Shown here piece by piece: positions 8,870 to 17,795 of a stretch of DNA of 55,488 nucleotides. The notes beneath the pieces are model-generated. The model saw only the letters and a program-made list of their open reading frames with translations. It was not told the origin of the DNA and searched no databases. The DNA is from an uncultured Actinomycetes bacterium. GTDB taxonomy: Bacteria; Actinomycetota; Actinomycetes; Nanopelagicales; Nanopelagicaceae. The position numbers were made by a program, and so were the translations under genes. The DNA is taken from the NCBI GenBank assembly GCA_937876245.1, contig CALEGP010000025.1, positions 1-55,488 of the forward strand. Reading direction: 5' to 3'. Within the stretch, counting starts at the first letter, position 1. The number at the start of each line of letters is the position of its first letter.

Positions 8870-9961
8870 ATGAAGGTTTCTTGGTTAGATTGTCACAAGA
8901 TGTTGAGAGATTTGGGAAGTTTCGCCGACTTAGAAAAAGTGCTCGACTTTTCTCCACCACAGCTTCCAAATATTGATATGGCCGGCTTATTTACGATATT
9001 TGGCCGATTGCCAAAATTTCCAGATGATTTTCAGATTATTCGGGGCAAGAGTTGGGCTCATGATGGCGTGCAAATTACCGAGCTAAGTTGGTCAACTGGT
9101 TTTGGGCCAAGAACCCAGGCACTTTTATTGCTACCAGAAAATGCGACGACACCACTTCCTGGGGCACTCTTCCTCCACAGCCATGATGATGTCAAAGAGT
9201 TCGGGAAAGAGAAATTGGTAGACGGAGCTGGGAAACTGCCGGAAAGCCTCTCTTGGGTAAAGCGAGAGCATTACGGCAATCGCTCAGCAGCGAACGAACT
9301 TGCAAAGCGGGGTTTTGCTGTCCTGGTCTTTGATTGTTTCATGTGGGGATCGCGCAGATTTACTCTAGAAAATATGCCCGCCCGTTTGAAAGAACTTTTC
9401 GGTAAACAAGATTACGAGCTCTTAGCTATTGCGCATGAATCCGTAGTGTTGGCTAAATATTTAAGTTTATTTGGTGCCACTCTTGCGGGCTTAGTAAATT
9501 TTGATGATCGCATCGCCTTTGAAATTGCGAAAACTTTGCCTGAAATTTCAGATTCAATTTCAACGATAGGCCTTTCCGGTGGCGGAGCTCGCGCCATATA
9601 CCTTCACGCAACCCAGCCGGAATTAAAGACAGTTGTTTCTATTGGTGCCATGGCAACCTATAGGTCGATGCTCCCAGAACACATTTCGCCACATTCTTGG
9701 CTCATTTTTCCGCATGGTTTAGCTGCGAAAAGTGATTGGCCGGCTCTTTGTCTTATAAACAAGGCAACGCCTCTTTATGTTCAATTCTGTGGAAATGATC
9801 AATTATTTACCAAAGCGGGCATGGCTGAAGCAGATGCCATACTTCAAAGCGCCTTTGAGAGCGGTGGCGGCCAATATCGATCTGGTACTTATCCGGTCCG
9901 CCATTCATTCACTGTTGAAATGCAGGAAGATGCATTTGATTGGCTGGTAGAAAATGCCTAA
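8870..9961 (+). CDS. Alpha/beta hydrolase (dienelactone hydrolase / acetyl xylan esterase-like)
   Basis: A 363-residue alpha/beta hydrolase. The nucleophile elbow is GLSGGG near residue 236, and a C-terminal His is in VRHSFT. Long N-terminal extension and the strand FLHSHDD with RGFAVLVFDCF resemble the abhydrolase/acetyl xylan esterase group. No signal peptide is seen, so it acts in the cytoplasm. It overlaps uxaC by 8 bp and opens the uronate operon, which suggests it removes acetyl or methyl esters or opens a lactone of an incoming uronate (inference). Divergent from the leftward operon, 44 bp apart. Confidence 0.75.
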   Translation: MKVSWLDCHKMLRDLGSFADLEKVLDFSPPQLPNIDMAGLFTIFGRLPKFPDDFQIIRGKSWAHDGVQITELSWSTGFGPRTQALLLLPENATTPLPGALFLHSHDDVKEFGKEKLVDGAGKLPESLSWVKREHYGNRSAANELAKRGFAVLVFDCFMWGSRRFTLENMPARLKELFGKQDYELLAIAHESVVLAKYLSLFGATLAGLVNFDDRIAFEIAKTLPEISDSISTIGLSGGGARAIYLHATQPELKTVVSIGAMATYRSMLPEHISPHSWLIFPHGLAAKSDWPALCLINKATPLYVQFCGNDQLFTKAGMAEADAILQSAFESGGGQYRSGTYPVRHSFTVEMQEDAFDWLVENA

Positions 9962-11330
9962 CGCATATGCCGATCGCTATCTAGGGGCGAGTGAAAACTT
10001 GGAACTTGCACGGCAAATTTTTGGCGAGATGAATAAATATCCAATTATCTCACCTCATGGCCACGTAGCAGCCTCAATGATTCTGGAGAATAAAAATTTT
10101 AGCGACCCCGTCGCTCTTTTGCTCACTCCAGATCATTACATACTTCGCATGTTGTACAGCCAAGGCGTCTCTTATGAAAAATTGGCGATGAACTCTCCGG
10201 AAGATAATTTCAAATTATTGGCGGAAAATTGGCGGCTATTTCGGTCAACGCCTTCACGCATCTGGTTTCACGAGATCTTGGCAACGCTATTTGATGTGAG
10301 CGAAATATTGGCGCCGGAAAATGCCATGAAAATCTACGATCAAATAGCTGCAAAATTACAGAGCCCTGAATATAAGCCGCAAGCCTTATTTAAGAGATTT
10401 AATATCGAACTTCTGGCTACTACCGATTCCACGGCAGATTCATTGTCCTCACATATTGAATTAGCCAAGATTGATCTTGGCGGAAGGGTGATTCCAACTT
10501 TTAGGCCAGATGACGTTAGCGATCCAGACCGTCCCGATTGGAAAGCGAGTTTAGAAAAACTGGGCGAGGTATATGGAATTGAAATTGATTCATTCGCTCG
10601 CCTTCTTGAAGCACTTAGAAAAGCCCGAGCGCATTTTAAAGATTGTGGGGCAACGGCCACGGATCATGGAACTTTTAGCGCACGAACTTTAAATCTTATT
10701 GATAGTCAGTGCGACTCTCTTTTTCGCAAAGTGATTTCTGACGGTGCCACGGCATTGGAGAAAGATGATTTCAGAGCCGTGATGCTTTTTAGCCATGCGC
10801 TAATGGCTGCCGATGATGGCTTAGTCATGCAATTACACCCAGGTTCACTTCGCAATTATGATGCCAATATTTTGGCGAAATTTGGTGGGGACAAGGGCTT
10901 TGATATCCCAGTAGCGACAACTTATACGGAGGAGCTACAGCCCTTATTAAATGCGGTGGGAAGTCACCCTAATTTTCGTATGGTTATCTTTACCTTGGAT
11001 GAATCCACCTACTCCAGGGAGCTTGCGCCACTTGCGGGGGCTTATCCATCGATCCGACTTGGACCACCTTGGTGGTTTAACGATTCGCTAAATGGTCTCG
11101 AGCGTTGGCGAGATGCAATTACCGAAACTGCCGGTTATTACAACACGGTCGGCTTCATTGATGACACCCGCGCCTTTGCCTCAATACCGGTACGACATGG
11201 TGTGGCCCGGCGATTTGATGCAGGTTATCTGGCCCGCGAAGTTTCGCGCCAACGAATAACAGAGAGTGAAGCGATGGAGCTTGCTGGAGATTTGGCATAT
11301 AACCTTTCTAAAGAATTCTTTAATCTCTGA
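9954..11330 (+). CDS. uxaC: Glucuronate isomerase
   Basis: Uronate isomerase, 458 residues, near the usual 465-470. It converts D-glucuronate to D-fructuronate and D-galacturonate to D-tagaturonate. The N-terminal motif PIISPHGHV carries the metal-binding HxH pair of this amidohydrolase-superfamily enzyme. DHYILRMLYSQGVSYE and RPPWWFND-like GPPWWFNDS, plus FIDDTRAFASIPVRHGVARR near the C-terminus, are conserved blocks. It overlaps the hydrolase gene before it and its stop overlaps the start of the next gene (TGATG), so the three are translationally coupled. Confidence 0.95.
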   Translation: MPNAYADRYLGASENLELARQIFGEMNKYPIISPHGHVAASMILENKNFSDPVALLLTPDHYILRMLYSQGVSYEKLAMNSPEDNFKLLAENWRLFRSTPSRIWFHEILATLFDVSEILAPENAMKIYDQIAAKLQSPEYKPQALFKRFNIELLATTDSTADSLSSHIELAKIDLGGRVIPTFRPDDVSDPDRPDWKASLEKLGEVYGIEIDSFARLLEALRKARAHFKDCGATATDHGTFSARTLNLIDSQCDSLFRKVISDGATALEKDDFRAVMLFSHALMAADDGLVMQLHPGSLRNYDANILAKFGGDKGFDIPVATTYTEELQPLLNAVGSHPNFRMVIFTLDESTYSRELAPLAGAYPSIRLGPPWWFNDSLNGLERWRDAITETAGYYNTVGFIDDTRAFASIPVRHGVARRFDAGYLAREVSRQRITESEAMELAGDLAYNLSKEFFNL

Positions 11331-12571
11331 TGGCGAACTCGATTGAGTTTCTGCATCTAGGTTTGGGTGCATTTCATCGCGCTCACCAAGCTGTATTTAT
11401 CAAGAACAATATTGCGAGCGTATCAATGCGAAAACCAGATGTTGCTGATGCGTTACGAGCAAGCGGGAATAAGTATGAAGTAGTTTCAAGGGATGCCGGC
11501 GGTGAGAGCGCAATTCTTATCGACTCAATCAAGGAGGCACTTTATTATCCGCGGGATATCGCAAGAATTACTGAAATTGTTCAAGCCCCAGAATTACAGG
11601 CTATAACTCTTACGGTAACGGAGAAGGCCTATCGAAATGATGGGGTTGACGGTGTTCCTGCCAGAATGGCCTATTTGCTGGGAGAGAGATTTAAAATAGG
11701 CGGCAGTTCAATCGCGATAATTTCATGTGACAATGTTCCAAGCAATAGTAAGTTTTTGCGCAGCCTAGTTCTTGAAGTTATCAGTGCTTCTGGCAATACA
11801 GAGCTCTTAACATGGGTCACCAACGAGATTCGTTTTCCAAATTCGATGATTGATCGCATCGTCCCAGCAATGACAAGTGATGCAATTATGACCGAGCCAT
11901 TTAACCAATGGGTAATTGAAAATGATCCCATTGAGAAATTATTTGTGGACTCGAGTGTGCAATTTGTACCAGACGTAAAACCATTTGAGTTAGCAAAAAT
12001 TAGGTTATTTAATGGTGTGCACTCGACCCTGGCATATATTGGCGAGATAGTCGGAATTGAATTTGTGGCAAATGCAGTAACTCAACCAGTTGTAGCTGCC
12101 TATATAAAAGCCATGCAGGAGAATGAAATCGTGCATTCAATTCAGGAAAACGGCGGAATTGATTTGAGAGATTATGCGGCGACTATTCGACAAAGAATTT
12201 CCAATCCAACCCTGAAGCATCGGGCACATCAGATTGCGATGGATGGTTCGCAGAAAATGCAACAACGAATTTTTGATGTGCTAAACGACTTAGCCGAGCA
12301 GGACAGAGACTCCCCACTTCTCGTTGCTTCAGTTGCTATCTGGCTGCATTTTCTAGCAGTCAATAATGAAGTGGATGATCCACTTGCTGATATTTTGACT
12401 CCACTTGCTAAGTTACCGAGCGCCATTGATGCCGTAAGTGGCTGTCTAACGCTGGCAGAATTTAGCCGAAAATTGAGCCCAGGGTATTTCGGCGATGTCG
12501 CAGCTGATTTAGAAACAATTCGCAATACTTCCGTTATGGAACTACTTGAAGCTAAAATATCGGCCTTATGA
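11330..12571 (+). CDS. uxuB: Mannitol dehydrogenase family; fructuronate/tagaturonate reductase
   Basis: A 413-residue polyol-specific long-chain dehydrogenase, shorter than the 480 or so typical of UxuB. The opening HLGLGAFHRAHQA is the classical motif of mannitol dehydrogenase and fructuronate reductase, and LFNGVHSTLAYIG corresponds to the conserved N-G-x-H-S catalytic region. Directly behind uxaC, it should reduce fructuronate to mannonate or tagaturonate to altronate with NADH. Start ATG overlaps the uxaC stop by one base, and its end overlaps the next gene (ATGA). The downstream dehydratase and KDG kinase are not in the window. Confidence 0.87.
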   Translation: MANSIEFLHLGLGAFHRAHQAVFIKNNIASVSMRKPDVADALRASGNKYEVVSRDAGGESAILIDSIKEALYYPRDIARITEIVQAPELQAITLTVTEKAYRNDGVDGVPARMAYLLGERFKIGGSSIAIISCDNVPSNSKFLRSLVLEVISASGNTELLTWVTNEIRFPNSMIDRIVPAMTSDAIMTEPFNQWVIENDPIEKLFVDSSVQFVPDVKPFELAKIRLFNGVHSTLAYIGEIVGIEFVANAVTQPVVAAYIKAMQENEIVHSIQENGGIDLRDYAATIRQRISNPTLKHRAHQIAMDGSQKMQQRIFDVLNDLAEQDRDSPLLVASVAIWLHFLAVNNEVDDPLADILTPLAKLPSAIDAVSGCLTLAEFSRKLSPGYFGDVAADLETIRNTSVMELLEAKISAL

Positions 12572-13584
12572 AAGCCTTTGTCGTAACAGGGCCCCAAATA
12601 TTCGAATTGCAAGAGGTGGCCTCGCCAGTTGCAGGTACTGGAGAAGTTGTTGTTGAAGTAAATCGGGTTGGCGTATGCGGAACGGATGTCGAATTTTTTA
12701 ATGGCACTATGCCATATCTTCATGATGGCCAAGCGAAATATCCAATGCGTATTGGCCATGAGTGGACAGGAAGAGTTATTCAAGTAGGTGAGGGTGTCGA
12801 CTCGAAATTGATCGACCGCAGATTTATCGGCGATGTGATGCTTGGGTGTGGCACTTGCAAACGTTGTCAGAGCGGGCGCCAACATACTTGCGCTACCCGC
12901 TTTGAGGTAGGGATCCGAAATGGTTGGAGCGGAGCGCTAGCCGAACAACTTGTAGTACCTGCGCGTTTTTTACATGAAATTCCAGATTCATTTGATGACA
13001 CGATCGGCGCACTTGTGGAACCTGGCGCAAATGCTTGGCGAGTTGCTGATGCGGCCCAGGCGCAACCGGGCAAAAATATTTTAATTTGGGGGACTGGCAC
13101 AATTGGGCTTCTGACTGCGCAATTTTGCCTGGCCATGGGGGCGAATGTGCACATGGTTGGTAAAGACCCAGTCACTATAAAACTGGCGTTAGAAATTGGC
13201 GTTGCATCTGCTGGCGAGAGCGTGATCGAAATCGCGGGTGGGTATGACGCAGTAATCGATGCGACTTTTGATAACAAAGTGCCGAGTAAGTTGGTCGATT
13301 TAGTCGAACCGGGCGGTCGAGTCGTATTGATAGGGGTGGATAACAACCCCGCTCTTCTAGATTCGCGCACGTTAGTATTTAAGGATTTAACTGTTCTTGG
13401 AATTCTCTCGGGCTCACCCGGCCTTGCTCATTCGATTGAATTTATCAAGAGCGGACGAATTGATCCACGAATTATCGTTGGGGCAACCGTTGGTCTGGGT
13501 GAAGTTGGTAAAGTCTTTCTGGGGACGCGTCCAGTAGGTGCTGGGCCCGGACCAAAAATTCTGGTCGATCCTAAGAAGTTTTAA
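12568..13584 (+). CDS. Zinc-dependent sugar/polyol dehydrogenase (MDR)
   Basis: A 338-residue zinc alcohol dehydrogenase of the sorbitol / L-idonate 5-dehydrogenase type. Catalytic-zinc ligands are C37 (VCGTD) and H64-E65 (GHEWTG). Unlike the MDR gene at 7080-8114, it keeps the four structural-zinc cysteines, C94, C97, C100 and C108. The Rossmann glycine motif is GTGTIG. Its ATG overlaps the uxuB stop, so it is part of the uronate operon and probably oxidises an aldonate or related intermediate at C5 or C3. It ends in a 14-bp convergent overlap with nagA. Confidence 0.88.
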   Translation: MKAFVVTGPQIFELQEVASPVAGTGEVVVEVNRVGVCGTDVEFFNGTMPYLHDGQAKYPMRIGHEWTGRVIQVGEGVDSKLIDRRFIGDVMLGCGTCKRCQSGRQHTCATRFEVGIRNGWSGALAEQLVVPARFLHEIPDSFDDTIGALVEPGANAWRVADAAQAQPGKNILIWGTGTIGLLTAQFCLAMGANVHMVGKDPVTIKLALEIGVASAGESVIEIAGGYDAVIDATFDNKVPSKLVDLVEPGGRVVLIGVDNNPALLDSRTLVFKDLTVLGILSGSPGLAHSIEFIKSGRIDPRIIVGATVGLGEVGKVFLGTRPVGAGPGPKILVDPKKF

Positions 13585-14476
13585 TAAGGCGTTGGTAATC
13601 AATTCCAATTAATTGACAAGGCCGCGTAGTGACACTGGCAAGCGCATCTTCTTTAGAAATTCCAATTCGCGCCATAATTTCAAGTGATTCTTCCAAGGTC
13701 CCGATGCCACCGGCTAAGGTTCCATCGCTGCGCCGAGCTTGACCATTCTCAATAGTTATCTCCATGCCGCCGAATGGATAGGTACCAGCGCCCAGGCCAG
13801 CTGCGGCAATCGGATCATTAGTGACAATAAATCGTTCGCTAACATTGGAAAGAGTTCTTTTTACTAAGTCATTAGGCAGATGCACTTCATCAATAATTAT
13901 TTGAATAAGAATCCCATCTCGTTCAATTGCGACTTGAGCCAGGCCATCTAGAGGCGGCTTGGCCATTGCATTAAATAGGTGAGTCACAGTCTTGGCTCCA
14001 GCATCGAAACCGGCAATTGCCTGCGCCCGAGTGGCATTGGTATGGCCAAGTGAAACGACGATGTCGATACTTGTTAAATATTGAATCAATTCTAGGGCGC
14101 CAGGAAGTTCAGGAGCAATTGTTACTATCTTAATTAACCCGGCCTCTAACAGGGACTTCAAATGGCTTAAATCAGGAGTACGAATATGCTCTATTGGATG
14201 TACGCCGCACTTTTCTTTTGAGATAAAGGGACCTTCTAGGTGGATGCCTAGGATTACCGCCTCGCCCGGAAGCGGATCGGCACGTACTTCTTCGATCAAT
14301 TTAATAGCACGAAGGGCATCGCCAAGGGCAGAGGTAATGATGGTCGGCAAATAGCCGACCACGCCATTTCGATAAAGAGAGTTAGACACCCTACGCACTT
14401 CGCTCGCATCTCTAGCGGTAAGCAAGTCAATACCACCGTGGCCATTTACTTGTAGGTCAATATATTTTGGCTTCAT
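13571..14476 (-). CDS. nagA: N-acetylglucosamine-6-phosphate deacetylase, short form
   Basis: Removes acetate from N-acetylglucosamine 6-phosphate. At 301 residues it is well below the usual 380 or so. Catalytic residues are all present: E81 (HLEGPF), H145 (LGHTNA), H166 (THLFNAM) and D221 (VTNDPIAAAG), plus the DGTLAGG block. It starts directly at DLQVNGHGG, where the barrel begins, and stops soon after TTRPCQLIGI, so both halves of the beta-sandwich domain seem missing. ATG overlaps the kinase stop by 4 bp. The start is not likely to lie further upstream because the kinase gene occupies that DNA. Confidence 0.88.
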   Translation of the reverse strand: MKPKYIDLQVNGHGGIDLLTARDASEVRRVSNSLYRNGVVGYLPTIITSALGDALRAIKLIEEVRADPLPGEAVILGIHLEGPFISKEKCGVHPIEHIRTPDLSHLKSLLEAGLIKIVTIAPELPGALELIQYLTSIDIVVSLGHTNATRAQAIAGFDAGAKTVTHLFNAMAKPPLDGLAQVAIERDGILIQIIIDEVHLPNDLVKRTLSNVSERFIVTNDPIAAAGLGAGTYPFGGMEITIENGQARRSDGTLAGGIGTLEESLEIMARIGISKEDALASVTTRPCQLIGIDYQRLIKTS

Positions 14477-15414
14477 TGCGCCACATACGTTCGAATTAGG
14501 GGAGCATAAATTCCAGGCACCTCTAGCTTTGCCAGGATTCCGGCTCCATCTAGTGAACTCCTATTGGTAACATGAATCTTGAGACCATGGATCAAAAGTC
14601 TTTCTTCCACTAATTTAGTAAGTAAATTGTCTGGAGCGAGAACGCCGCCAATCAGGGCAACCTGAAAATCAGGTCCACCTTTGCACTGCAGTTTTGCGGT
14701 TGTAGCGATCAAGACTATTTCATCAGCAGCAGCTTCGAGGATTGCATAGGCAGCTTGATTTCCCGAATGCGCTAACTGACTTACCTCTTTTGCAAATGCT
14801 GCGATTGCATGAACTGGCCGATCTAGTTGATGAATTGTGTGTGCCAATTGATATGGCTGCGAATTAAAATACTTACCGGCAACTTCCAGTAATTGTTTAT
14901 CACCGCCACGGCCATCGCGAGCACGGAGCGCTGAATTTATCCCCATCTTTCCAATCCAGTAACCACTGGCCTCATCTCCCAATAAAAAGCCATCGCCGGC
15001 AAGGGAATGCACCATAGTTTGATTCATTCCGACAGCTAAAGCAGTTATTCCAGTCCCTGCCGCGATCACAACGCCATCTTTTTCGATTGCAGCGGCGCAA
15101 GCACTGACTGAATCGCTGCATATCCACAATTCTTGAATCCGAGATTTAGCAAATACCGACTCGCTAATCTGGCCATACTGTTCATTATTTGCAGGCAGGG
15201 TAGCCACCGCCAGTATTGCCCGATCAATAGGACCTCCTACCTCACCAGCAAAATTAATTATCAGGTTTGCTAAGTAGCCCACTAAAGGCAATTCGCCGGG
15301 AGTGAAGCCGGCAAACTCTCGGCTTAAAGTATTGCCATCAGCGCTCTCTGACTTGGCCCGAATCCCAGAACCACCACCATCGAAAAATATGAGGTTTCGT
15401 TTTGTTGCGCTCAT
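14473..15414 (-). CDS. N-acetylglucosamine kinase (BadF/BadG/BcrA/BcrD ATPase family)
   Basis: A 313-residue ASKHA-fold kinase. The phosphate-1 motif FFDGGGSGIRA opens the protein (variant of DGGGTKT), and VIAAGTGITALAVG is the phosphate-2 region, with a further glycine-rich ALIGGVL near the C-terminus. In this family GlcNAc kinases phosphorylate C6. It sits between the SIS-domain gene and nagA, overlapping both by 1-4 bp, which gives a complete route from GlcNAc to fructose 6-phosphate. Muramic acid or glucosamine are other possible substrates. Confidence 0.83.
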   Translation of the reverse strand: MSATKRNLIFFDGGGSGIRAKSESADGNTLSREFAGFTPGELPLVGYLANLIINFAGEVGGPIDRAILAVATLPANNEQYGQISESVFAKSRIQELWICSDSVSACAAAIEKDGVVIAAGTGITALAVGMNQTMVHSLAGDGFLLGDEASGYWIGKMGINSALRARDGRGGDKQLLEVAGKYFNSQPYQLAHTIHQLDRPVHAIAAFAKEVSQLAHSGNQAAYAILEAAADEIVLIATTAKLQCKGGPDFQVALIGGVLAPDNLLTKLVEERLLIHGLKIHVTNRSSLDGAGILAKLEVPGIYAPLIRTYVAQ

Positions 15415-16448
15415 TAGCGAGTCAGAGTTACCTTGCTTAGTCCTTCGGGACTATCAGGGTCCAAGCCATTCTTACGTGCAAATTCCAAAGCAAAAGTTTG
15501 TAGCAATATCGAATCTATGACACTTGCATAAATTTCATTCTTGCAAATTGCGCCAGAGAGAATATTTTCACCCGGTATCGCAAGTTCGCCAGAGCCAAAC
15601 CAGAATATTTTAGGTTCACTTTTTCGAATCTTTGCCAGATCATCTTTTAGGGAATCAAGTGGCATGCCATTTGGCACCATAATGAAAACTTGTGTCTTAT
15701 TTGTCAGCGCAGAAATCGGGCCGTGCATGTAATCAGCGATTGAGAGCCCCTGAACCGAAATCTTGCTCGTTTCTTGAATCTTAAGCGCAGTCTCTCTGGC
15801 GTTGGGGTAGGAAAACCCTCGCCCTAAAACTACGATTTCATTTTCTCTTTCACATAGATTTACCGCTAAGAGAACGTTACCTCTTCTGGCTAGCAATTCT
15901 TTACTTGCCTCTACTATCGATTTAAAATCCGCAAAATTTGACGTCCAAGCATTTACGAGTAGCAAAGCCCCAAACAACTGAGCTGCATAAGTCTTGGTCG
16001 CCGCGACAGCAAGTTCTCTGCCTGCCATTAGATCTATGTGATGGTGAGCCAGGCGAGCCAAGGGAGAGGCGCCATCATTTGTCATTGAAATGATTACTGC
16101 TCCTGCCAACTTTGCGGCAGTTGCATACTCAAGCAAATCCGTTGATTGGCCACTCTGGCTTATCGCAACTACTAAAGTATTTTTAAAGCGTAATTCTGTG
16201 TGATAAATCGTGACGGAGGAAGGTGAAGTAAGTCCTACGGGTAGTCCTAGTTGAGTCTCAATCAAATATTTCAGAAAATGCGCTGCATTATCAGAGGTTC
16301 CTCGGGCTAGAATTAAAACTGACTTAATTTCACTGTCTTTGAGCAAGTTAGCGACATCACCAAATTGTTTACTGGCTTCAGATAATCTGCTCAAAACCTC
16401 AGGAATCGCGGATATCTCTGATTCCATTATTGTTCCGATTTGATTCAC
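15414..16448 (-). CDS. nagB-II: SIS-domain glucosamine-6-phosphate deaminase (NagB-II / AgaS type)
   Basis: A 344-residue protein with two SIS domains, matching the isomerase half of GlmS without its glutaminase half. Sugar-phosphate motifs are LARGTSDNA and VVAISQSGQSTD in the first domain; VLGRGFSYPNA and EFARKNGLDPDSPEGLSKVTLT, the usual GlmS-like C-terminus, in the second. This form acts as a glucosamine-6-phosphate deaminase/isomerase, giving fructose 6-phosphate and ammonia. First gene of the operon. Start is GTG 16448; ATG 16427, behind CGGAA, would be an alternative but would cut the conserved IGTIMESEI segment. Confidence 0.85.
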   Translation of the reverse strand: MNQIGTIMESEISAIPEVLSRLSEASKQFGDVANLLKDSEIKSVLILARGTSDNAAHFLKYLIETQLGLPVGLTSPSSVTIYHTELRFKNTLVVAISQSGQSTDLLEYATAAKLAGAVIISMTNDGASPLARLAHHHIDLMAGRELAVAATKTYAAQLFGALLLVNAWTSNFADFKSIVEASKELLARRGNVLLAVNLCERENEIVVLGRGFSYPNARETALKIQETSKISVQGLSIADYMHGPISALTNKTQVFIMVPNGMPLDSLKDDLAKIRKSEPKIFWFGSGELAIPGENILSGAICKNEIYASVIDSILLQTFALEFARKNGLDPDSPEGLSKVTLTR

Positions 16449-16482
16449 GTCCTATTTTGGCATGAAAGTTAGGACTTTCCTA
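16449..16482. promoter_or_regulatory. Candidate operator between the nag and D-amino-acid operons
   Basis: The 67-bp divergent region has three copies of the same half-site: TCCTA (16450-16454), TAGGA (16470-16474) and TCCTA (16478-16482). The first two form an inverted repeat with a 15-bp spacer (GTCCTA / TAGGAC) and the last two a tight palindrome with a 3-bp centre. This may be the binding site of a regulator serving both operons. No regulator gene lies beside it. Confidence 0.4.
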
Positions 16483-16515
16483 GCGGAAGGGATGTGAAAT
16501 TGGTAGCGTGGGCAT

Positions 16516-17763
16516 GTGCCAACCGGAAAAATTGATTTAGCGACCAGTGAAATCTCGGTATTTCACAAAGGAATGCCAATTTCGGCTCACGGGAAAAGCG
16601 TCAAAGATTTTTTGGCGACTAATGTGAATTTATTTAGCGCCGGATTTCAATTTCCGATTATGGTGCTCCGTGAGAGCGCACTAGAACACAACATAACCAG
16701 GATGGCCAATTACTGTAAATCCCTCGGATTTGAATTAGCGCCACATGTTAAGACACCTATGGCGCCTCAGATAGCCGCACGCCAAATCGCAGCTGGAGCG
16801 TGGGGTCTTACCGTTGCAAACTTTAATCAGGCAAATATTATGTTCGAGTTTGGCTTTAAACGGCTGATAATTGCAAATGAAGTAATGGAGCCGACTTCGA
16901 TTGCCGAAATTGCAAAGATAAATGGAGCTGGAACTGGAGAGATTCTTTTCTATCTAGATTCTAAAGCTGGGCTAAAGATTGCCCAAGAAGCTATCGCAGG
17001 AATATCTGGGGCCAAATTGCCAGTCTTGATGGAAATTGGAGCCAGTGGCGGGCGTGCAGGTATTAGGGATTTGGTTGTTCTCGAAGAGTTGATAACTGAA
17101 ATTACCAAGGATGAGCGTTTTTATATCCGCGGAGTTGCAGGATTTGAAGGAGCAGTACCGGGAGGCGATCGAGTCAGTGGCGGCATTGAAAAGCTGCGAA
17201 TTTTTCTAGGTCAGATCGTTGAAGCGGCAAGGATCGTAGAACCTGTAATTCGTGGCGAAAGAATAATTATTTCTGCCGGCGGAAGTTCTTATTTTGATTA
17301 TGTTGCTGAAGAACTTGCAAAATACGAAGGCGATGCTCTGCGAATTTTGCGAAGTGGCGGATATGTTAGCCACGATCATATTCACTACGAAGATTTGTAC
17401 CCATTTATGGATGCCCCAGATAGCGAGCGTTTCCAGCCTGCGCTGCAACTCTGGTCTCGAGTCTTGAGTGTTCCTGAACCCGAGCTTGCGATATTGAACT
17501 TCGGAAAGCGCGATGCCGGAAATGATCTGGACGAGCCGCTCCCAATCCTCAAGTTGGTGGGCAAGGTCCAGCCATTTAAGGCCGAGATTGCAGCGCTAAA
17601 TGATCAACATGCCTTCATGAAAATCGCACCCAATACTGTTCTTGTAGGAGATCTCATTGGTTGTGGTATTTCACATCCATGCACCAACTTCGACAAATGG
17701 CGTATCTTGCCATTGGTAAATGATGATTACGATGTAATAGATTTGATCCATACCTTCTTTTAG
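16516..17763 (+). CDS. D-serine dehydratase-like / D-threonine aldolase-like PLP enzyme
   Basis: A 415-residue fold-type III PLP enzyme of the eukaryotic-type D-serine dehydratase family. The PLP lysine is K79 in PHVKTPMAP. GGYVSHDHIHYEDLYPF and the C-terminal ISHPCTNFDKW supply the His and Cys zinc ligands of this family, with the usual IHTFF end. It should deaminate or cleave a D-hydroxy amino acid. The start is GTG 16516, which stands 6 nt after TAGCGT, a leaderless pattern; no ribosome-binding site is seen. The next gene encodes RidA, which hydrolyses the imine that such enzymes release. Confidence 0.88.
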   Translation: MPTGKIDLATSEISVFHKGMPISAHGKSVKDFLATNVNLFSAGFQFPIMVLRESALEHNITRMANYCKSLGFELAPHVKTPMAPQIAARQIAAGAWGLTVANFNQANIMFEFGFKRLIIANEVMEPTSIAEIAKINGAGTGEILFYLDSKAGLKIAQEAIAGISGAKLPVLMEIGASGGRAGIRDLVVLEELITEITKDERFYIRGVAGFEGAVPGGDRVSGGIEKLRIFLGQIVEAARIVEPVIRGERIIISAGGSSYFDYVAEELAKYEGDALRILRSGGYVSHDHIHYEDLYPFMDAPDSERFQPALQLWSRVLSVPEPELAILNFGKRDAGNDLDEPLPILKLVGKVQPFKAEIAALNDQHAFMKIAPNTVLVGDLIGCGISHPCTNFDKWRILPLVNDDYDVIDLIHTFF

Positions 17764-17795
17764 CAGAGTTCGTTAACACAAACAGAAAGGTCATA

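Noticed and set aside
12229-12885. Long open frame of 218 codons on the minus strand
   Set aside because: It lies antisense to the uxuB-like and zinc dehydrogenase genes, both with clear family motifs. The translation has no recognisable domain.
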